From Azolla caroliniana (Eukaryota; Polypodiophyta): 64,000 nt of DNA. The stretch is from positions 9,176,001 to 9,240,000 of the forward strand of contig JBHGNT010000003.1 in assembly GCA_043228905.1 (NCBI GenBank), given 5' to 3'. The notes under the pieces were generated by a model, which saw only the letters and a program-made list of their open reading frames with translations, made no database searches and was not told the DNA's origin. The position numbers were made by a program, and so were the translations under genes. This document shows positions 1-11,221 of this stretch, one piece after another (position 1 is the stretch's first letter; each line of letters begins with the position of its first letter).

Positions 1-1106
1 GGTGGGAGTAGAACAACTTGATCTAGAATGGAGCTAGAAGCATGCAATTCCAACAAAGATACATTGAACATTGTATGGAGATGCATACATGGATGGAGGT
101 CAAAGTGAAATGTAATGTATTTGTTTGACTGGAGATTATAAATGGGCCAAGACATTAACCCCATTGATAATCTAGATTGTCACATGGCATGATGACCTTC
201 TCATTTTTTTGCATTATTCAACTAGGTTTAGTTATATTAGTCAACCATGTAACTTAGTAGTTACATAATTAAAATCTACTTAGAAATGTTGACCTTAAAG
301 CCTTAAATAAGATTTTGTACTTAGTGAGGATGCATTCTAGATCCTCCACTACCAAGTTCATTAAATATAGGACTTACATCCTTGTACCTAACGAATGTGC
401 TAATGTGTGGAGGAGTCTTGATATGCGACTATCCCAATATATATGCCAGTGTGTACATGTAAAGGTGCAAGTATGATTCATGTATATGTCTTATGTACAT
501 GTAGATGAGTGTGTATGAATATATATATATATATATAGTTTGGGGAGGTTGGGGTGTATAATAGAATGTGTAAAGGAGAATGACTCAATAGACGGAAATG
601 GGTAGGAACATTGTCAACCCTAGGCTTGGTATTGAGCCTAGGTCAAGTAACAGTCTCGACAATTCTAGGTTTGATGTCAGCATTGCACAATCAAAGAACT
701 GGAAAATGTGTATTGAAAGGGAGGGAGGCCATATCAGAGAAGGATAGAGACAATCAAGAAAATCTTGTGGATGGCAACAACGCGAAATAAGATTCAACAT
801 TACGATTTTCAAAAGGCTAACTTAATTGACCTTTGACACAGAAGTTACAACCATGTAAGATAAGACAAAGGAAAGCATTGAGGTGTGAAGGCATGTAAGA
901 TTATAGAAATGTACACTAGGAAACCATCTTTGTATAGTTAAATTAGAACACCAAGTGCCATTATAGTATCCGAGCAATTGCAAAGGAGTCGAAGAAAACA
1001 ACAATAGCATTCCCACATATTGAGAATCTTCAGTTGACGACAAACTTTATTCACATACCATGACTTTGGCAGTACTTGAAAAAAACTATTTGTTCCCTTT
1101 TTTATT
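1..1106. other. Non-coding flank downstream of NDUFS4
   Basis: AT-rich sequence beyond the NDUFS4 stop codon. I see no conserved protein, RNA gene or LTR terminus here. The part next to 1106 must hold the 3' UTR and poly(A) site of the minus-strand gene. An AATAAA-like string lies directly after the stop codon on the minus strand, but it is too close to the stop to be called the signal with confidence. Confidence 0.5.
519..537. repeat. (AT)n microsatellite
   Basis: Uninterrupted AT dinucleotide run of about 19 bp in the flank downstream of NDUFS4. Confidence 0.8.
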
Positions 1107-4100
1107 TCAGTTTTCCTCAGGTTTCGGAGGTCCTTTGTACTTGAAGTTGTCAGCATATGCTTTCGGCTGCCACAGGATAGAGCATCAAATCATGGGAAAA
1201 AAATAAATTAAAGGAACTAATAAATCACAGAGAAAGATATCAATAGAATTGCATAATAACAATAGTAACATTCCTTTTTTCTTTATAATGCAACTAAAAC
1301 TACTTTGATAGGTTCAGTTAGCAATTATTTAATAGATCAATAAATCAGCAATCTCCCATCATGTTAGGTATTCATTTTGCATGTGCCCAATGAGACGTTT
1401 TCTTCTCATGAGGAGAGAATATGTTTTGCTAATGAAACATCAAACAAGATATATCTTTCTCAGATTACTCAGTCTCTTAAATGCATGCAATCCATCATGT
1501 TTAGACAGATATTTGGATATCATATTTGAAATGAATAAAAGAGATCGTTGCTAGAAAAATGAAATCAATGTTTCTCAATACTCTTGGTAAACATAAAAAA
1601 GCCAATATATGAACGGAATTTAGCAACTAATAAATATAAATCCTATTACACAACTCATTAATACTTGCACACCTTAATAATAGGCTTGTGCGGTTCCTTC
1701 ACCTGCATAAGAAACATACGAATACTATTAAAAAAATAGAAAAGAAACAAAATAATTACCTCTTAAATCTATTTACCGAAGTGTCCCCAAACATAATTAG
1801 GCTTGAACTGCGAATATAATTGGTGATTACGTTGGAACTAATATAAGTTCTTCAGGTTATTGATTCTTTTGAGCTATTAATCACAATATTTACTTGTGAA
1901 CCAATACAAGTTTTCATATTGGTTATTGATTCGCCGGAGCTATTAATTGCAATATTTACTTGCAAACTAAAATAAAATTTTCATGTAGGTTATTGGTTCT
2001 CCTGAGCTACTAAATAATAATCAACCTGTTAATTACTAACTAATTATGCCTAGATAACAACTGCTGATTAAACCTATACTTCAAATTTTGATAATTTTGA
2101 AAACGAAGGGTATCGGAGAATCGTGACATTACCGAGAACTCCCATCCATGCCTCTGGACAAAATCGATTGCTGCTTCCTTACTATCAAAGACAAGGGTAT
2201 GGTCACCCAAATTTGCATAAGGATCTCCGGTTGATGTCCAACCCATCAAGGGATTTTCCCATCTATAAATCCAGGTACACAACTAACCATATCATGTCAA
2301 CAGAGAAATGGGTTGGATCCAGTTCACAATCTACTATATCATGTCAACTGACAATTGGTATTCAGTTCACAACCAACTATATCACTTCAAAAACTAACAA
2401 TTGCATATCCAGTTGACAACTCACGACATCATGTCAAGAGACAATTGTGTATTATATCTATACAACAAAATCACAAGCTACAAAAGGAAAATTTACCCAC
2501 CAGATATTAAGAAGTATGCTCGTTCGCTTATTTTTGCCAAACATGACCTAATATATATGTGCATTTAGGCTACTTTTCCATCCAAAGAAAAATGTTGGCA
2601 AGATTACTCCGAACCTAATACATATAAAATGCTAAGGACAATGGATCCACAATGTAGGAGAACTAATGGGTGACGAATATAGAGCCTTCAATGGAACCAG
2701 CAAATTTTTAATGAAGTAATTGGTTAAAAAATGTATAAACACACAAACCATACTTCTCTGTAGATATGAAGTTTATTTTCCATTTTCCTGTATTTGCAGA
2801 ACCTTGTTGTGATGCTACTCGAGACGGAGAATAAATAACCACCTACATCAACCGATAAAATATAAAAATTTATGCTCCACTGAACATGGAATAGTTTCTC
2901 CTTGAAAATTCAGCTTTAAAAGAAACAATTATAGTTATACCCATATCATTCTGTACATGAAAAAAATAAACTAATGGGGTCAGGCCATGTTCTCATTGTA
3001 TCTCAGGATGTGAAGAACTACTTTCAATTATGATGATTGACTTCCAAATTTGATAAGGGATTAGAAATTCCAAGAAAAAAAACAACCGCACGCTTGATCC
3101 CACACATTCCGTGTAAAACTATATAATGGGCTGGGTAACGCAACAAACAAAAAGTATTTAGCTCCTAGAGGCCATTATCCAGGCTACGGCCCGCCGCCTT
3201 CGCCAACAGCCACGACCCCCTCCCGAGGGCGAGAGACCCAAAGTCCAAGTATTACAAACAAAACTACATCATTTTCCAAACAAGATTAACCCCATAAAAG
3301 CTCCATCACTTACCATTTAAAAGAGGTGAATAAAGGTCTCATAAAATCGATGCAAAGCTCAATTGAGCCTTTTGAAACTTTCTGACATGTTTAACTTCCA
3401 TGTGGTTGTTAGATAGTCATATGAAGAGAAAGGTATGCCTAAGTTGGATACCTAGATGCAATGCTTAATTGAGCCTTTTGAAACTTCTTGACTTCTGTTG
3501 ACTATTAGATAACCATGTGAAGAGAAAACTACAGCCAAATTAGATACCAGTGATGGAGACATTTGTGAGCATAGGTGGATGAATTCTGTCCATGATGCAA
3601 GCAAATTGTCTCTTATGTTGTTGATGTGATGTGCTGACAATCTTTGGCCAGTCATACATCTATGTCACCACTCTGATGTAGAGTGTCCTTACCTTATCTA
3701 CGGTCATCATGCAGATTGTACTCAGTAGGTAAGAGATAGAAATGGCGGATTAAAAGAGTTTTACTAAGTTTCCAAAACAGGGAAAATGGAATGGGAAATA
3801 TAGAACTTTCTGTATTTGTTTTAGCTTTAGATTAGCACATGCATATATTTAGGCCAAATTTGTCATGTTATTTCATGTAACAATCACACAATTCATAAAA
3901 TGCTACACACTTTCGGGAGTTTGGTAAAACTTGAGTACCTGTGTGGCATTTAACTGTGCTACTTATGTTCCTAATTTTAATACATACAGGAACATATAAT
4001 GCAGCAGCTTATCCCCTTCTCACAGTTAACTTAACCTTGTGAATATACTGGATATGAACTTGCTAATTATTATTTGATTAATGCTCCAATTCTTCTTAAA

Positions 4101-6434
4101 TGAAGGGATAATTAACTGCAAGCTTCTTCAGAAATTAGCCATTGCGAGAATTTGGGAAAATGATTAAAGCCTAATTAAATATAACAAGGTAATTACCATG
4201 AGCTTAGGAATGAACTTCATGTTGATATAAATTGCATTCCTGATAATGTTATCATTGAGTGAGGTCTACTAGATGGATGCCTTCACAAAGATATGATCCC
4301 TCATTGCAGTACATAATGTTGACTGAGGAAGGTGAACTTCTTACATTAAAAGAACTTTTACTTGTATGTATCCTTTTGCAACCAGTATTGCATTGTACTT
4401 GGGTTTTGCATCCACAGACTTCACTTTATACACCCACCTATTATGAATGACAGTCTTACCCTAGGCAATTTGTCCAAGTCCTGTATATCATTTGGATCCA
4501 AAGCTTTTATTTCCTTTTGTATTGCAAGCTCCCACTTACTCTTTTGATTACATGACCTAGCCTCATTTAATGTAAGAGGTTCACCCTTGTAGTCAAAATG
4601 ACCACCTTGCAGACATTGTTTGTTCTAATTGAATCTCTTGACTTGAAGCTTTCCCAAATGGATGTAAAGACTCATCATAAGCAATGAGGAGGCCAAGATA
4701 TTTGCTTTGATGACAATATGTAATGGACTTGGTGCAGGAATGATAGGAGAGAAGAAAGGCATATTTTTTACGATGTGATTTTAGGGAACTTGAAGTCATT
4801 CACATTGGCCAAGTGACACAATTTATCCTAGAATCTCTCAAGAGTGGTACCGTGTGCAAAGGCCTTGAGAAATGTATAAATAGAGTGTTCTTAAACCCCT
4901 ATCACCCACTTTATTTGTCTTATACATAGACTACTTAGAGAATTTATTTCATCATGTGAGTAGCATGAATTGAGCAACGGATCTATGGGGACAATGTGTT
5001 GCTCTGCTTGCAAGATATCAACATTCTTTATTGTTTACTTCAAATTGTTGAGAACTTCCTTAAGAGAGCAGCCTATTTGTGAATGCAGGAAAACCGAATA
5101 CATGATAGTCAAAACCAAGCGACCAGAGGTATACCCATGCCTCCCTTACAAAGGCAAAGCTATGAGTCTATGAGCTCCTTCAAATATTCAGGCATCAACA
5201 TCCCAAACAATCATAGTTGGAGAACATGCATAGAGTGTCATTTAGAGACATCTGCACATACTACCACGTTATCAAATCAAAATGCAAGTGCAATAACCTT
5301 CAGAGATGACAATAAAAGAGCAGGCATTTCAATGCTTTGTTTATTCAAGTCTTGCTGTTTGGAGTGGAGATTTGAGAACAGATAACCACTCAACAAGAAG
5401 ATACAAAAACATGTTCTTAGGCTGCCATCTTGCTCTTCGAAACAAGGTGAGAAACATCAAACTCGAATATCCAATTAGGATCTACAATTTTTGGCTAAAA
5501 TAAAGGGCATGGAGGCACATTCCCTGCCAGAATAGGATGCTAGCAGCAAAATTCAGAAAACGACTAAAACCCTAATCCTCCTCCTAGTTGTTAACATCAC
5601 ACATGTAAATGATTCAAGACATGGAGTGTGGCAACTCTACTCGAGCTACCCAAAGATAATGTGCATGGTATTGACAAACATCAAAACATGAATTATAAAT
5701 GCACTCACAGAAAAGTGGGAGAAGGGTGCCAAAGAAATAGCAACTTGCAATACTATTACATTCACATAAACCCAACATTCTGGGACACCTACAAGGAAGT
5801 GAGAGGATGTGCATGACCTTATCTTCTCACTTCCATGTCGTTTGACTCGAGAAAAACAGTCATCCTCCTCCGCCCACACCCATAGTCATGAGTCATGACC
5901 TTGAAATCAATAATATATCATGGAAAAGGACTACCCACTGGAGAAAACTGCATCTTCACACTCTACCCTAGTCAGGAAATCAAGTAAGAGGAGTTCTCAC
6001 ACTACAATGTGAATATTTTTTATGGTATTGATTATCATAATTCTTCACACAATCAATTACTGCATGCATCAACATTGCACAATTTCTCCAAGTGGCAAAC
6101 ATACATCAAGACCTGCCTCTTAGCCACAATATGTACCCTCTACTTATGAATAGGTGACATCTTAAGAATAATATATGGCCCATATGTGGATACACCTTTT
6201 GCCGCATCAGCAGAAAGAAGACTGAATCTCTCTTTCTTTCTCTCTCTCTCTCTCTCTCTGTCAAAGAGAAAGACGAAAAAGACATACCTGACGCTTGAGA
6301 TGCTTCTCTGGGATGCCTGAGACCTCGCCAATCTCACCGGGTTTTACAGTCCATGAAGCATCAGATGAGAGAAATCGTAGACTAAGAGGAGGAGTGACGG
6401 GCGATCTCCACCAACGCATCACGAGTCGAATCAT
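1107..6434 (-). CDS. NDUFS4: NADH dehydrogenase (ubiquinone) iron-sulfur protein 4, mitochondrial; 5 exons
   Basis: Accessory subunit of the peripheral arm of respiratory complex I (18-kDa/AQDQ family), acting in the mitochondrial matrix in stability of the NADH-oxidising module. Exons on the minus strand are 6434-6288, 2842-2754, 2262-2133, 1702-1673 and 1166-1107. All introns are GT-AG and the phases agree, giving 151 residues, close to the usual plant length. Exon 1 starts [12 protein letters not shown], an Arg-rich, acid-free mitochondrial presequence, and runs into [17 protein letters not shown]. Exon 2 has the [15 protein letters not shown] block (family: [12 protein letters not shown]). 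Exon 3 has the hallmark [17 protein letters not shown] and ends HGWEFS. Exons 4 and 5 give [10 protein letters not shown] and [18 protein letters not shown]. Intron 1 is 3.4 kb; the others are 0.43-0.51 kb. The ATG at 6434 was chosen because the presequence begins there; the in-frame ATGs further upstream lie in a (GAA)n/42-bp-repeat tract. No disabling mutation is visible. Confidence 0.95.
3350..3556. repeat. Imperfect ~105-bp tandem duplication in NDUFS4 intron 1
   Basis: Two adjacent, diverged copies (about 3350-3454 and 3455-3556) share the core TTGAGCCTTTTGAAACTT followed by an AGAT..CATATGAAGAG / CATGTGAAGAG segment. It may be an old transposon remnant. The minus-strand reading faintly resembles a copia Gag, too weakly to call. 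Confidence 0.55.
4365..4800 (-). pseudogene. Degenerate Ty1/copia pol fragment inside NDUFS4 intron 1
   Basis: Read on the minus strand, about 4590-4440 gives [20 protein letters not shown] and then a D.L.KLP-like stretch, and about 4440-4370 gives a decayed W.YKVKS.D.KPKY.A.LVAKGY block. This is the start of a copia reverse transcriptase domain. About 4800-4600 reads YHSCTKS...YDESLHPF, matching the integrase-RT connection (GY.S..K.YR...FDES). Several frameshifts and stops are present and neither LTR is recognisable, so this is an old fossil. It shows that the intron has absorbed transposons before. The sense matches that of the host gene. Confidence 0.6.
6227..6259. repeat. (TC)n microsatellite just inside NDUFS4 intron 1
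   Basis: TC/TTTC-rich run ending about 28 bp from the exon 1 splice donor; purine-rich (GA)n on the gene's sense strand. Confidence 0.85.
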
Positions 6435-6452
6435 TGCGAAACTCAGGAGCAG

Positions 6453-6485
6453 TTCTTCTTCTTCTTCTTCTTCTTCTTCTTCTTC
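6453..6485. repeat. (TTC)11 microsatellite in the NDUFS4 5' UTR
   Basis: Eleven perfect TTC units, (GAA)11 on the sense strand, ending 18 nt before the chosen ATG and in its reading frame. It could be length-polymorphic. Confidence 0.9.
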
Positions 6486-6516
6486 TGCGATCTCTGCATG
6501 TATGGCATCCATCATC

Positions 6517-6614
6517 ATTCGTGTATATTCGTATACATGTATATGCATAGATTCATACATTCGTGTATATTCGTATACATGTATATGCATAGATTCACAC
6601 ATTCGTGTATATTC
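6517..6614. repeat. 42-bp tandem repeat upstream of NDUFS4
   Basis: Units start at 6517, 6559 and 6601, each beginning ATTCGTGTATATTC. The first two are nearly identical and the third is partial. The unit is a multiple of three, so it leaves an apparent open frame that probably has no coding meaning. Confidence 0.85.
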
Positions 6615-6849
6615 TCAATATCCGAGAATACGAAATAAAACCATTCGATTTGCAAAATAAATATAAAACAAATTAATTAATTCATTTAAAAAAAAACCAT
6701 TAATTCGTTAAAAAAGAAGAAGCAATTAATTCATTTAATAAAACAAAATCAATTGATTTGTTTTTAAAAAAATAAAGTAAAAAAATAAATAAATTCGCTA
6801 AAAAACAGAACAATCATTCATTAATAAATTATATAAATATGATTAGTAT

Positions 6850-6988
6850 TGTTAAGTAGTGAGACAGGAATGGGTCTAGTTAGTTAGGCGTAGCGCAAAG
6901 AAGTGAAAGTTGTAACTAACATGACTATAAATAGAAACAAAGGATGTCCAATGAGGGACCCTTTTTGGAGCCTATTTGGTGTATGTCA
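6850..6988 (+). repeat. Element K 5' LTR
   Basis: 139 bp, starting TGTTAAGTAGTGAG and ending GGTGTATGTCA. TATAAATA at 6926-6933 is the likely core promoter. Matches 35094-35221 except for an 11-bp insertion near its end. Confidence 0.8.
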
Positions 6989-7147
6989 CATTGGTGGAGA
7001 TAACGGGCTCTTGCCACGATGTCTAAAGGTGTAGAGTACTCCAGCTGACCTCTTGATGAAGCACAACAAGTTGACAACCGACTCTTCTCATTAGCGGCCA
7101 ATAATCGCCGTCGGGTCACCATCCACAACACAAAGATTTCATACACA

Positions 7148-8120
7148 ATGCAGCAACCACAAGGGGATAGCACGGTCAGCATGCAACCTGAATTCATAGA
7201 ACACACACAGGTTAACCCCGCCATGGAGCAGATGTTTCAAGCGATGTCAACAATGATGATGCAAGTGAATCATACAAACCAAACACTTATGACATGGCTT
7301 ACAAATCAATCCGATGGGGTAACGACCAAAAAACAGAAAGATTCAAGAATTTGCCCAAGATCCTTCTTGGGTCTTCCAATCGAAGATGTTCTAGCATGGT
7401 TGGATCATTTCGACAACGTGGTGAGTTATCATGAATGGCACGACGAAAGAAAGGCGTTAGAATTGCGAACGGTGCTACAACATGTTGCCGCCACATGGTT
7501 CATTCAACAACCCGAGGAAATCAACAAAATTGGACCTACTTACGTGAGCAACTCATACAACACTTCGCAAACAACGACGTCACACAAACAACTCTCCAAC
7601 AATTAAACAATTTACGTCAACAGGCACATGAACCGGTGGCACAATTCGCCGTCAAAATGAAACTTGTTGCTGCGTGTCAACCCCAATATGAAGGAGACCA
7701 TGAAGCTCTATTTTCTACTACCATGACTACGCCATGACATATACTGTAGTGTCAGAGACCAAGGCCCAACGACATTCCAAATGGCCGTGCAAATCGCACA
7801 ACGAATTGAGGCACCGGATTACATCGACCCATCACAGTCGACACCACCTACAAATAACAATATTCTAAAGACAACGATGGAGCCGACCGCTGGCTCGATG
7901 GATATAGACATCCAAAATGTACAATTCAACGCCAAAAAGAGCTTACCAGATAGAGACAATCATGGTAAGTCCCGTTGTTTCTATTGTAATGGGTATGACC
8001 ATGTTAAAAAGTATTGCAGGAAGTTTGCAGCCTCTAGACATCATCAAAATGTACAAATCCAATTGGCCGACGCTACATCACTCGCCATGGAACAGGGAAA
8101 CAACCAAGCGAGATGTTGAT
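7148..8120 (+). pseudogene. Element K gag (capsid and zinc knuckle), frameshifted
   Basis: Structural Gag of K. It opens MQQPQGDSTVSMQPEF and continues through a retrotrans_gag-like capsid segment (VLAWLDHFDN, then LREQLIQHFANN and FAVKMKLVAACQP). The frame changes near 7530, and there is a TGA stop about 7736. The C-terminal part contains a CX2CX4HX4C knuckle, CFYCNGYDHVKKYC, at about 7976-8017. It lies about 160 bp after the 5' LTR, as expected for a leader. Not functional as it stands. Confidence 0.8.
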
Positions 8121-8204
8121 GGAAGAGCAGCTCCCGCACATTCAAGCCGCAACCTCTTCCGGATGTATGGTCTGTTCCACAATAGCACAAATAGATAACA
8201 AATA

Positions 8205-8515
8205 ACATGAAGCCCTTTTAGATTCAGGAAGCACCATATCTTCAATTAATATAGATTTAGTAGAGTCATTGAATTTACCTACTTCACCCGCAACGCCAAT
8301 CCAGGTCATCTTTGGCGATAAACAAAAGATATACCAATAAGATAGACAAGCACATTGTACATTCACCATTGCCCAACACACCTTTCTTCATTCCTTCTAC
8401 GTCTTATCGCACCAACTATTTCCAATGACGTTAGGTTGCGATTGGTTTATAAAGAATGGCGCACAACTGCACTTTGATACACAAACATTAGTTTTACCTA
8501 ATACAAAACATTAGC
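8205..8515 (+). pseudogene. Element K aspartic protease domain
   Basis: Reads EALLDSGSTISSIN, with the D-S-G catalytic triad of retropepsins, then a flap region and LGCDWF (family L(G/R).D(W/F)), ending before a gap and then RT. An in-frame TAA interrupts it at about 8338. It would release the Gag and Pol products of K. Confidence 0.75.
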
Positions 8516-8616
8516 CACAATTCCATTACTTAACACTCCACAATTTAACACACACATCTTGCACACCCAAATTCACCTAGAACCACCACAAGTACGGCTA
8601 GCCACAATCCGTAGGA

Positions 8617-9211
8617 TCCTTCAACGGTTCCCCGACCTATTTCACAAGCCTACAAAGACAACCAAGATCAATCTTTTGGTGCAACATTCTATTCCCACAA
8701 CCGATTCAAGACCAGTTCGAACCACACCCCGATGACGCTCACCGTTAGATAACCATCAAATCAATCAAGCCGTGCAAGACATGCTAAAGAAAGACATCAT
8801 CGAGTCATCAAGTAGTGATTGGATTTCCGAGCCGCATCTCGTCCGTAAGGACGATGGTACATTCTGTTTTTGCATCGATTTCAGACCCTTGAACAAGATC
8901 ACGAAGCATGATCTCTACCCATTGCCGTGCATCGACGACTTATTAGATCAAGTCGGGAAGTCAAGATATTTCGCGTCACTGGACCTTGCATCAGGGTACT
9001 AGCAGATCCCATTAGACCTTGCCGACAAACACAAAACAACTTTTCACACACAACATGGTTTATTCCAATTTAAAAGAATGTCATTCGGTCTATCCGATGC
9101 GGGAAGCACGTTCCAAAGAATGGCAAATATGGTATTTCAAGATCTCATCAATGAGGGTGTGTGCTAGTGTACCTCGATGATATCTTGATCCATATTCTTG
9201 ATTGGCGACAG
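8617..9211 (+). pseudogene. Element K reverse transcriptase, N-terminal half
   Basis: Shows consecutive RT blocks: MLKKDIIESSSSDW, DGTFCFCIDFRPLNKIT, YPLPCIDDLLDQ, FASLDLASGY, TFHTQHGLFQF, MSFGLSDAGSTFQR and the catalytic YLDDILIH. The frame is broken by a TAG at about 9001 and a small shift near 9160. The domain stops at DWRQ (9211), where element A enters, and resumes at 32676 with HTLVLGEVL. Confidence 0.88.
9207..9211. other. Element A target duplication, left copy
   Basis: GACAG here matches AGCAG at 32671-32675 imperfectly. Rejoining at this point restores the K reading frame (DWRQ then HTLVL), which supports the junction despite the mismatches. Confidence 0.6.
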
Positions 9212-9626
9212 TGTTGTCACCGAACTGGACAAGCCGCTAACACATGGTGTCCCTTTAGAACACTTCACCAAAGGGGTGGTACGGTAAGGAATGTGCAGAC
9301 CGTAATACAGGACCGATCCTTCCTGGTCACTATCCGGAATGATTAACTTGATACACGCGTAGGATAATCACATTAAGCACAGAACGGTATTAACAAGATA
9401 CACAATACGTAAAGACACAACATCTCTCTATTAATTATCCATCATCAATTACATCATCTCCGGATCCTTTTATAGGTATCTGGTTGTGCTACAAACCGGT
9501 GCCAACCGGCAACCAACTACGAACCGATCTTATAATTATCATAACGATCTTATAATTACCATAATTTATCTAATTACAACTCCCAAAACCGACTCCCCTT
9601 TCATACTCTGGCCTAACCAGTCAACA
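9212..9626 (-). repeat. Element A 3' LTR
   Basis: 415 bp. On the element's strand it begins TGTTGACTGGTTAGGCC and ends GGTGACAACA. TATAAAAGG on the minus strand at 9468-9474 is the likely promoter. It is related to the element I LTR (61393-61860), sharing GGGACACC..GTGTTAG and the termini. Confidence 0.88.
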
Positions 9627-9687
9627 CATGGCATGCCCGTGGGATAGTACATTGTACGTCGAACCCACGGTTAGCCCCTTCATTCAT

Positions 9688-10371
9688 CCTCCAAAATGTC
9701 CAGAATGCTCTGGTCCAGGGGCTCCAACGGTTCATCGGGTAGTTGCTCTATCGACTGTTGTTGTTGCTCCTCCGATTGTAGTAGTAGTTGTTGTTGTTGG
9801 TTTTCGACCTGCTCTCCGGCCTACTCTTCCTCTCCGGCTTTATTGGTCCCGACACTTCTGGCTTTGGCTCCTCCTGATGCTGCACTGGGGCTTTGTCTGC
9901 CTCCTTCGGTCTAACTTCTTCTGCCTGTTCCACTCGGGCTTCGTTTGGCTGGCCTCCTCCGGTCTCGGCTACATTCGGTGGCTGCTCTGGAGATTGCTCT
10001 CCATCACTGATGTTAATTACTGCCGACATTTGCGATGCTATCTGTTGTCTTCGCTCTTGTTCGTATCGCTCGAGCTGGAGTTAAGTGCCAAGCTGGTCAT
10101 CATCTAGCTGTTCTACCAGCTACCTTACTGCCGCCAATTGTTCCGCTGCCAGGGACAAGAAGTCATCCGACAACTCCTCTCGGATGGTTACAATACTCTC
10201 CGCATCCATCTTGTAGAAGTTGCCACCGTCCTTTCTCTGGTTTTCCGCATCCGCTCACAACGTTTGTAATTCTGCCGCTTGTTGTGCCCATTTTGACCAC
10301 CATTGCAATGAGCTTTCACAATCATACTCTTTGTTCGTTCTTTCCATGCCAACACAATGGTGCGGATCCGT
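9688..10371 (-). pseudogene. Element A ORF3, C-terminal part
   Basis: Minus-strand continuation of the coiled-coil ORF after the element C insertion. It reads IVLAWKER, then WWSKWAQQAAELQTL, ELSDDFLSLAAEQ, VEQLDDDQL and MSAVINISDGEQSPEQ, and ends in LDQSILDILEDE followed by a stop at about 9688. Each block has a counterpart in element I ORF3 (for example WWSKWAKQAAEL and the identical last twelve residues). Stops such as TAG where I reads a sense codon, and a frameshift in the N-rich segment, disable it. Confidence 0.82.
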
Positions 10372-10740
10372 TGTCGTGATGTGACGTGCTCGAGAGTAGG
10401 AAAAACCGGCGAAAGGGGGGTCAAAATGTGCATGTGCAATGTGTGTGCACACAAAGGCGATTAATTGTGCATATGCAAAATAAAAAGGAAAAGAAAGGGT
10501 GGAAAGGAGCATAGAAGCCCGTGCAAAAAGTAAGAGAGAAGAGAGATAAAATGTAGAGGAGAGACAAGCAAATAATTTATAGATATAGAATTATATATTG
10601 TATAGGAGAGAGTTAGTGGGCTAGTGGATAGTCACATTGACTACTAGCTATCGAATCTAGTCTTACAATGCAGCGTGATTTAAGGAATTTTATTCCTTTT
10701 TCATTGAAGACAAAATTGGCCACCCCCCTTTCTTTTTTCC

Positions 10741-10747
10741 TATAAAA
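10741..10747 (+). promoter_or_regulatory. Element C 5' LTR TATA box
   Basis: TATAAAAGGAGG context, repeated at 29232-29238 in the 3' LTR. Probable start of element C transcription about 30 bp downstream. Confidence 0.6.
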
Positions 10748-11221
10748 GGAGGTCGAGGGGGGCTCATTCGAGAGGACGTTTTGGGAGGAGGAGACTATCG
10801 CCAATTTTCCTTCGAAGCTCTTCATCTTCTTATTCACCACTTCTCTTCATCTCATACCCCTTCATCCCCCCCATCGTCACGTGCTCGTCTTTTTCGTGTC
10901 GGCTCTCGAAGTGCTCGTGAGCCCAAGCTTTGTTGGTTCGACGTTGCTCCGCCTCATTCGTCGTTGCGAGCCCGTGTGCTCGCCGTTCGGGAGGTCGTGG
11001 TTCGTTGGGATTGGCATTTTGGTGGTGCTCGTGGGTTCATCTTCGCCGTGTTCGGATTTGCTTTTGTCTCTAAGGGCATTTAATATTTATGCTTTGATTG
11101 AGCTTGTGGTTAACTATAAGTTGCCATTGTAAACAAAACCCTATTTTATAAAGGGTCGTCTTGCGTTGGAATCGAACACGTATTTATCTCTTTGGTTGAT
11201 ATCATTCGTGTTTCTTTCTCT

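Larger units (their letters stand above)
6435..6849 (-). promoter_or_regulatory. Presumed NDUFS4 5' UTR and proximal promoter
   Basis: This is all that remains of the native upstream sequence before the LTR of element K. From the start codon outwards it holds a (GAA)11 tract, a 42-bp tandem repeat (6517-6614) and an A/T-rich block (about 6655-6845). No TATA box or start site can be fixed by eye. Native sequence resumes at 35222 beyond the K nest, so any distal elements are now about 28 kb further away. Confidence 0.45.

Noticed and set aside
3350-3660. Copia Gag remnant in intron 1 on the minus strand
   Set aside because: HINNIRD and [12 protein letters not shown] look vaguely Gag-like, but no knuckle or other block supports it; recorded only as a repeat.
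6435-6602. N-terminal extension of NDUFS4 with a poly-Glu tract
   Set aside because: It would place eleven Glu and simple repeats before the presequence, which would not target mitochondria. The ATG at 6434 begins a normal presequence.
9628-10107. 159-codon plus-strand frame with Leu/Val-rich stretches
   Set aside because: It is the complement of element A ORF3, whose minus-strand frame matches element I.
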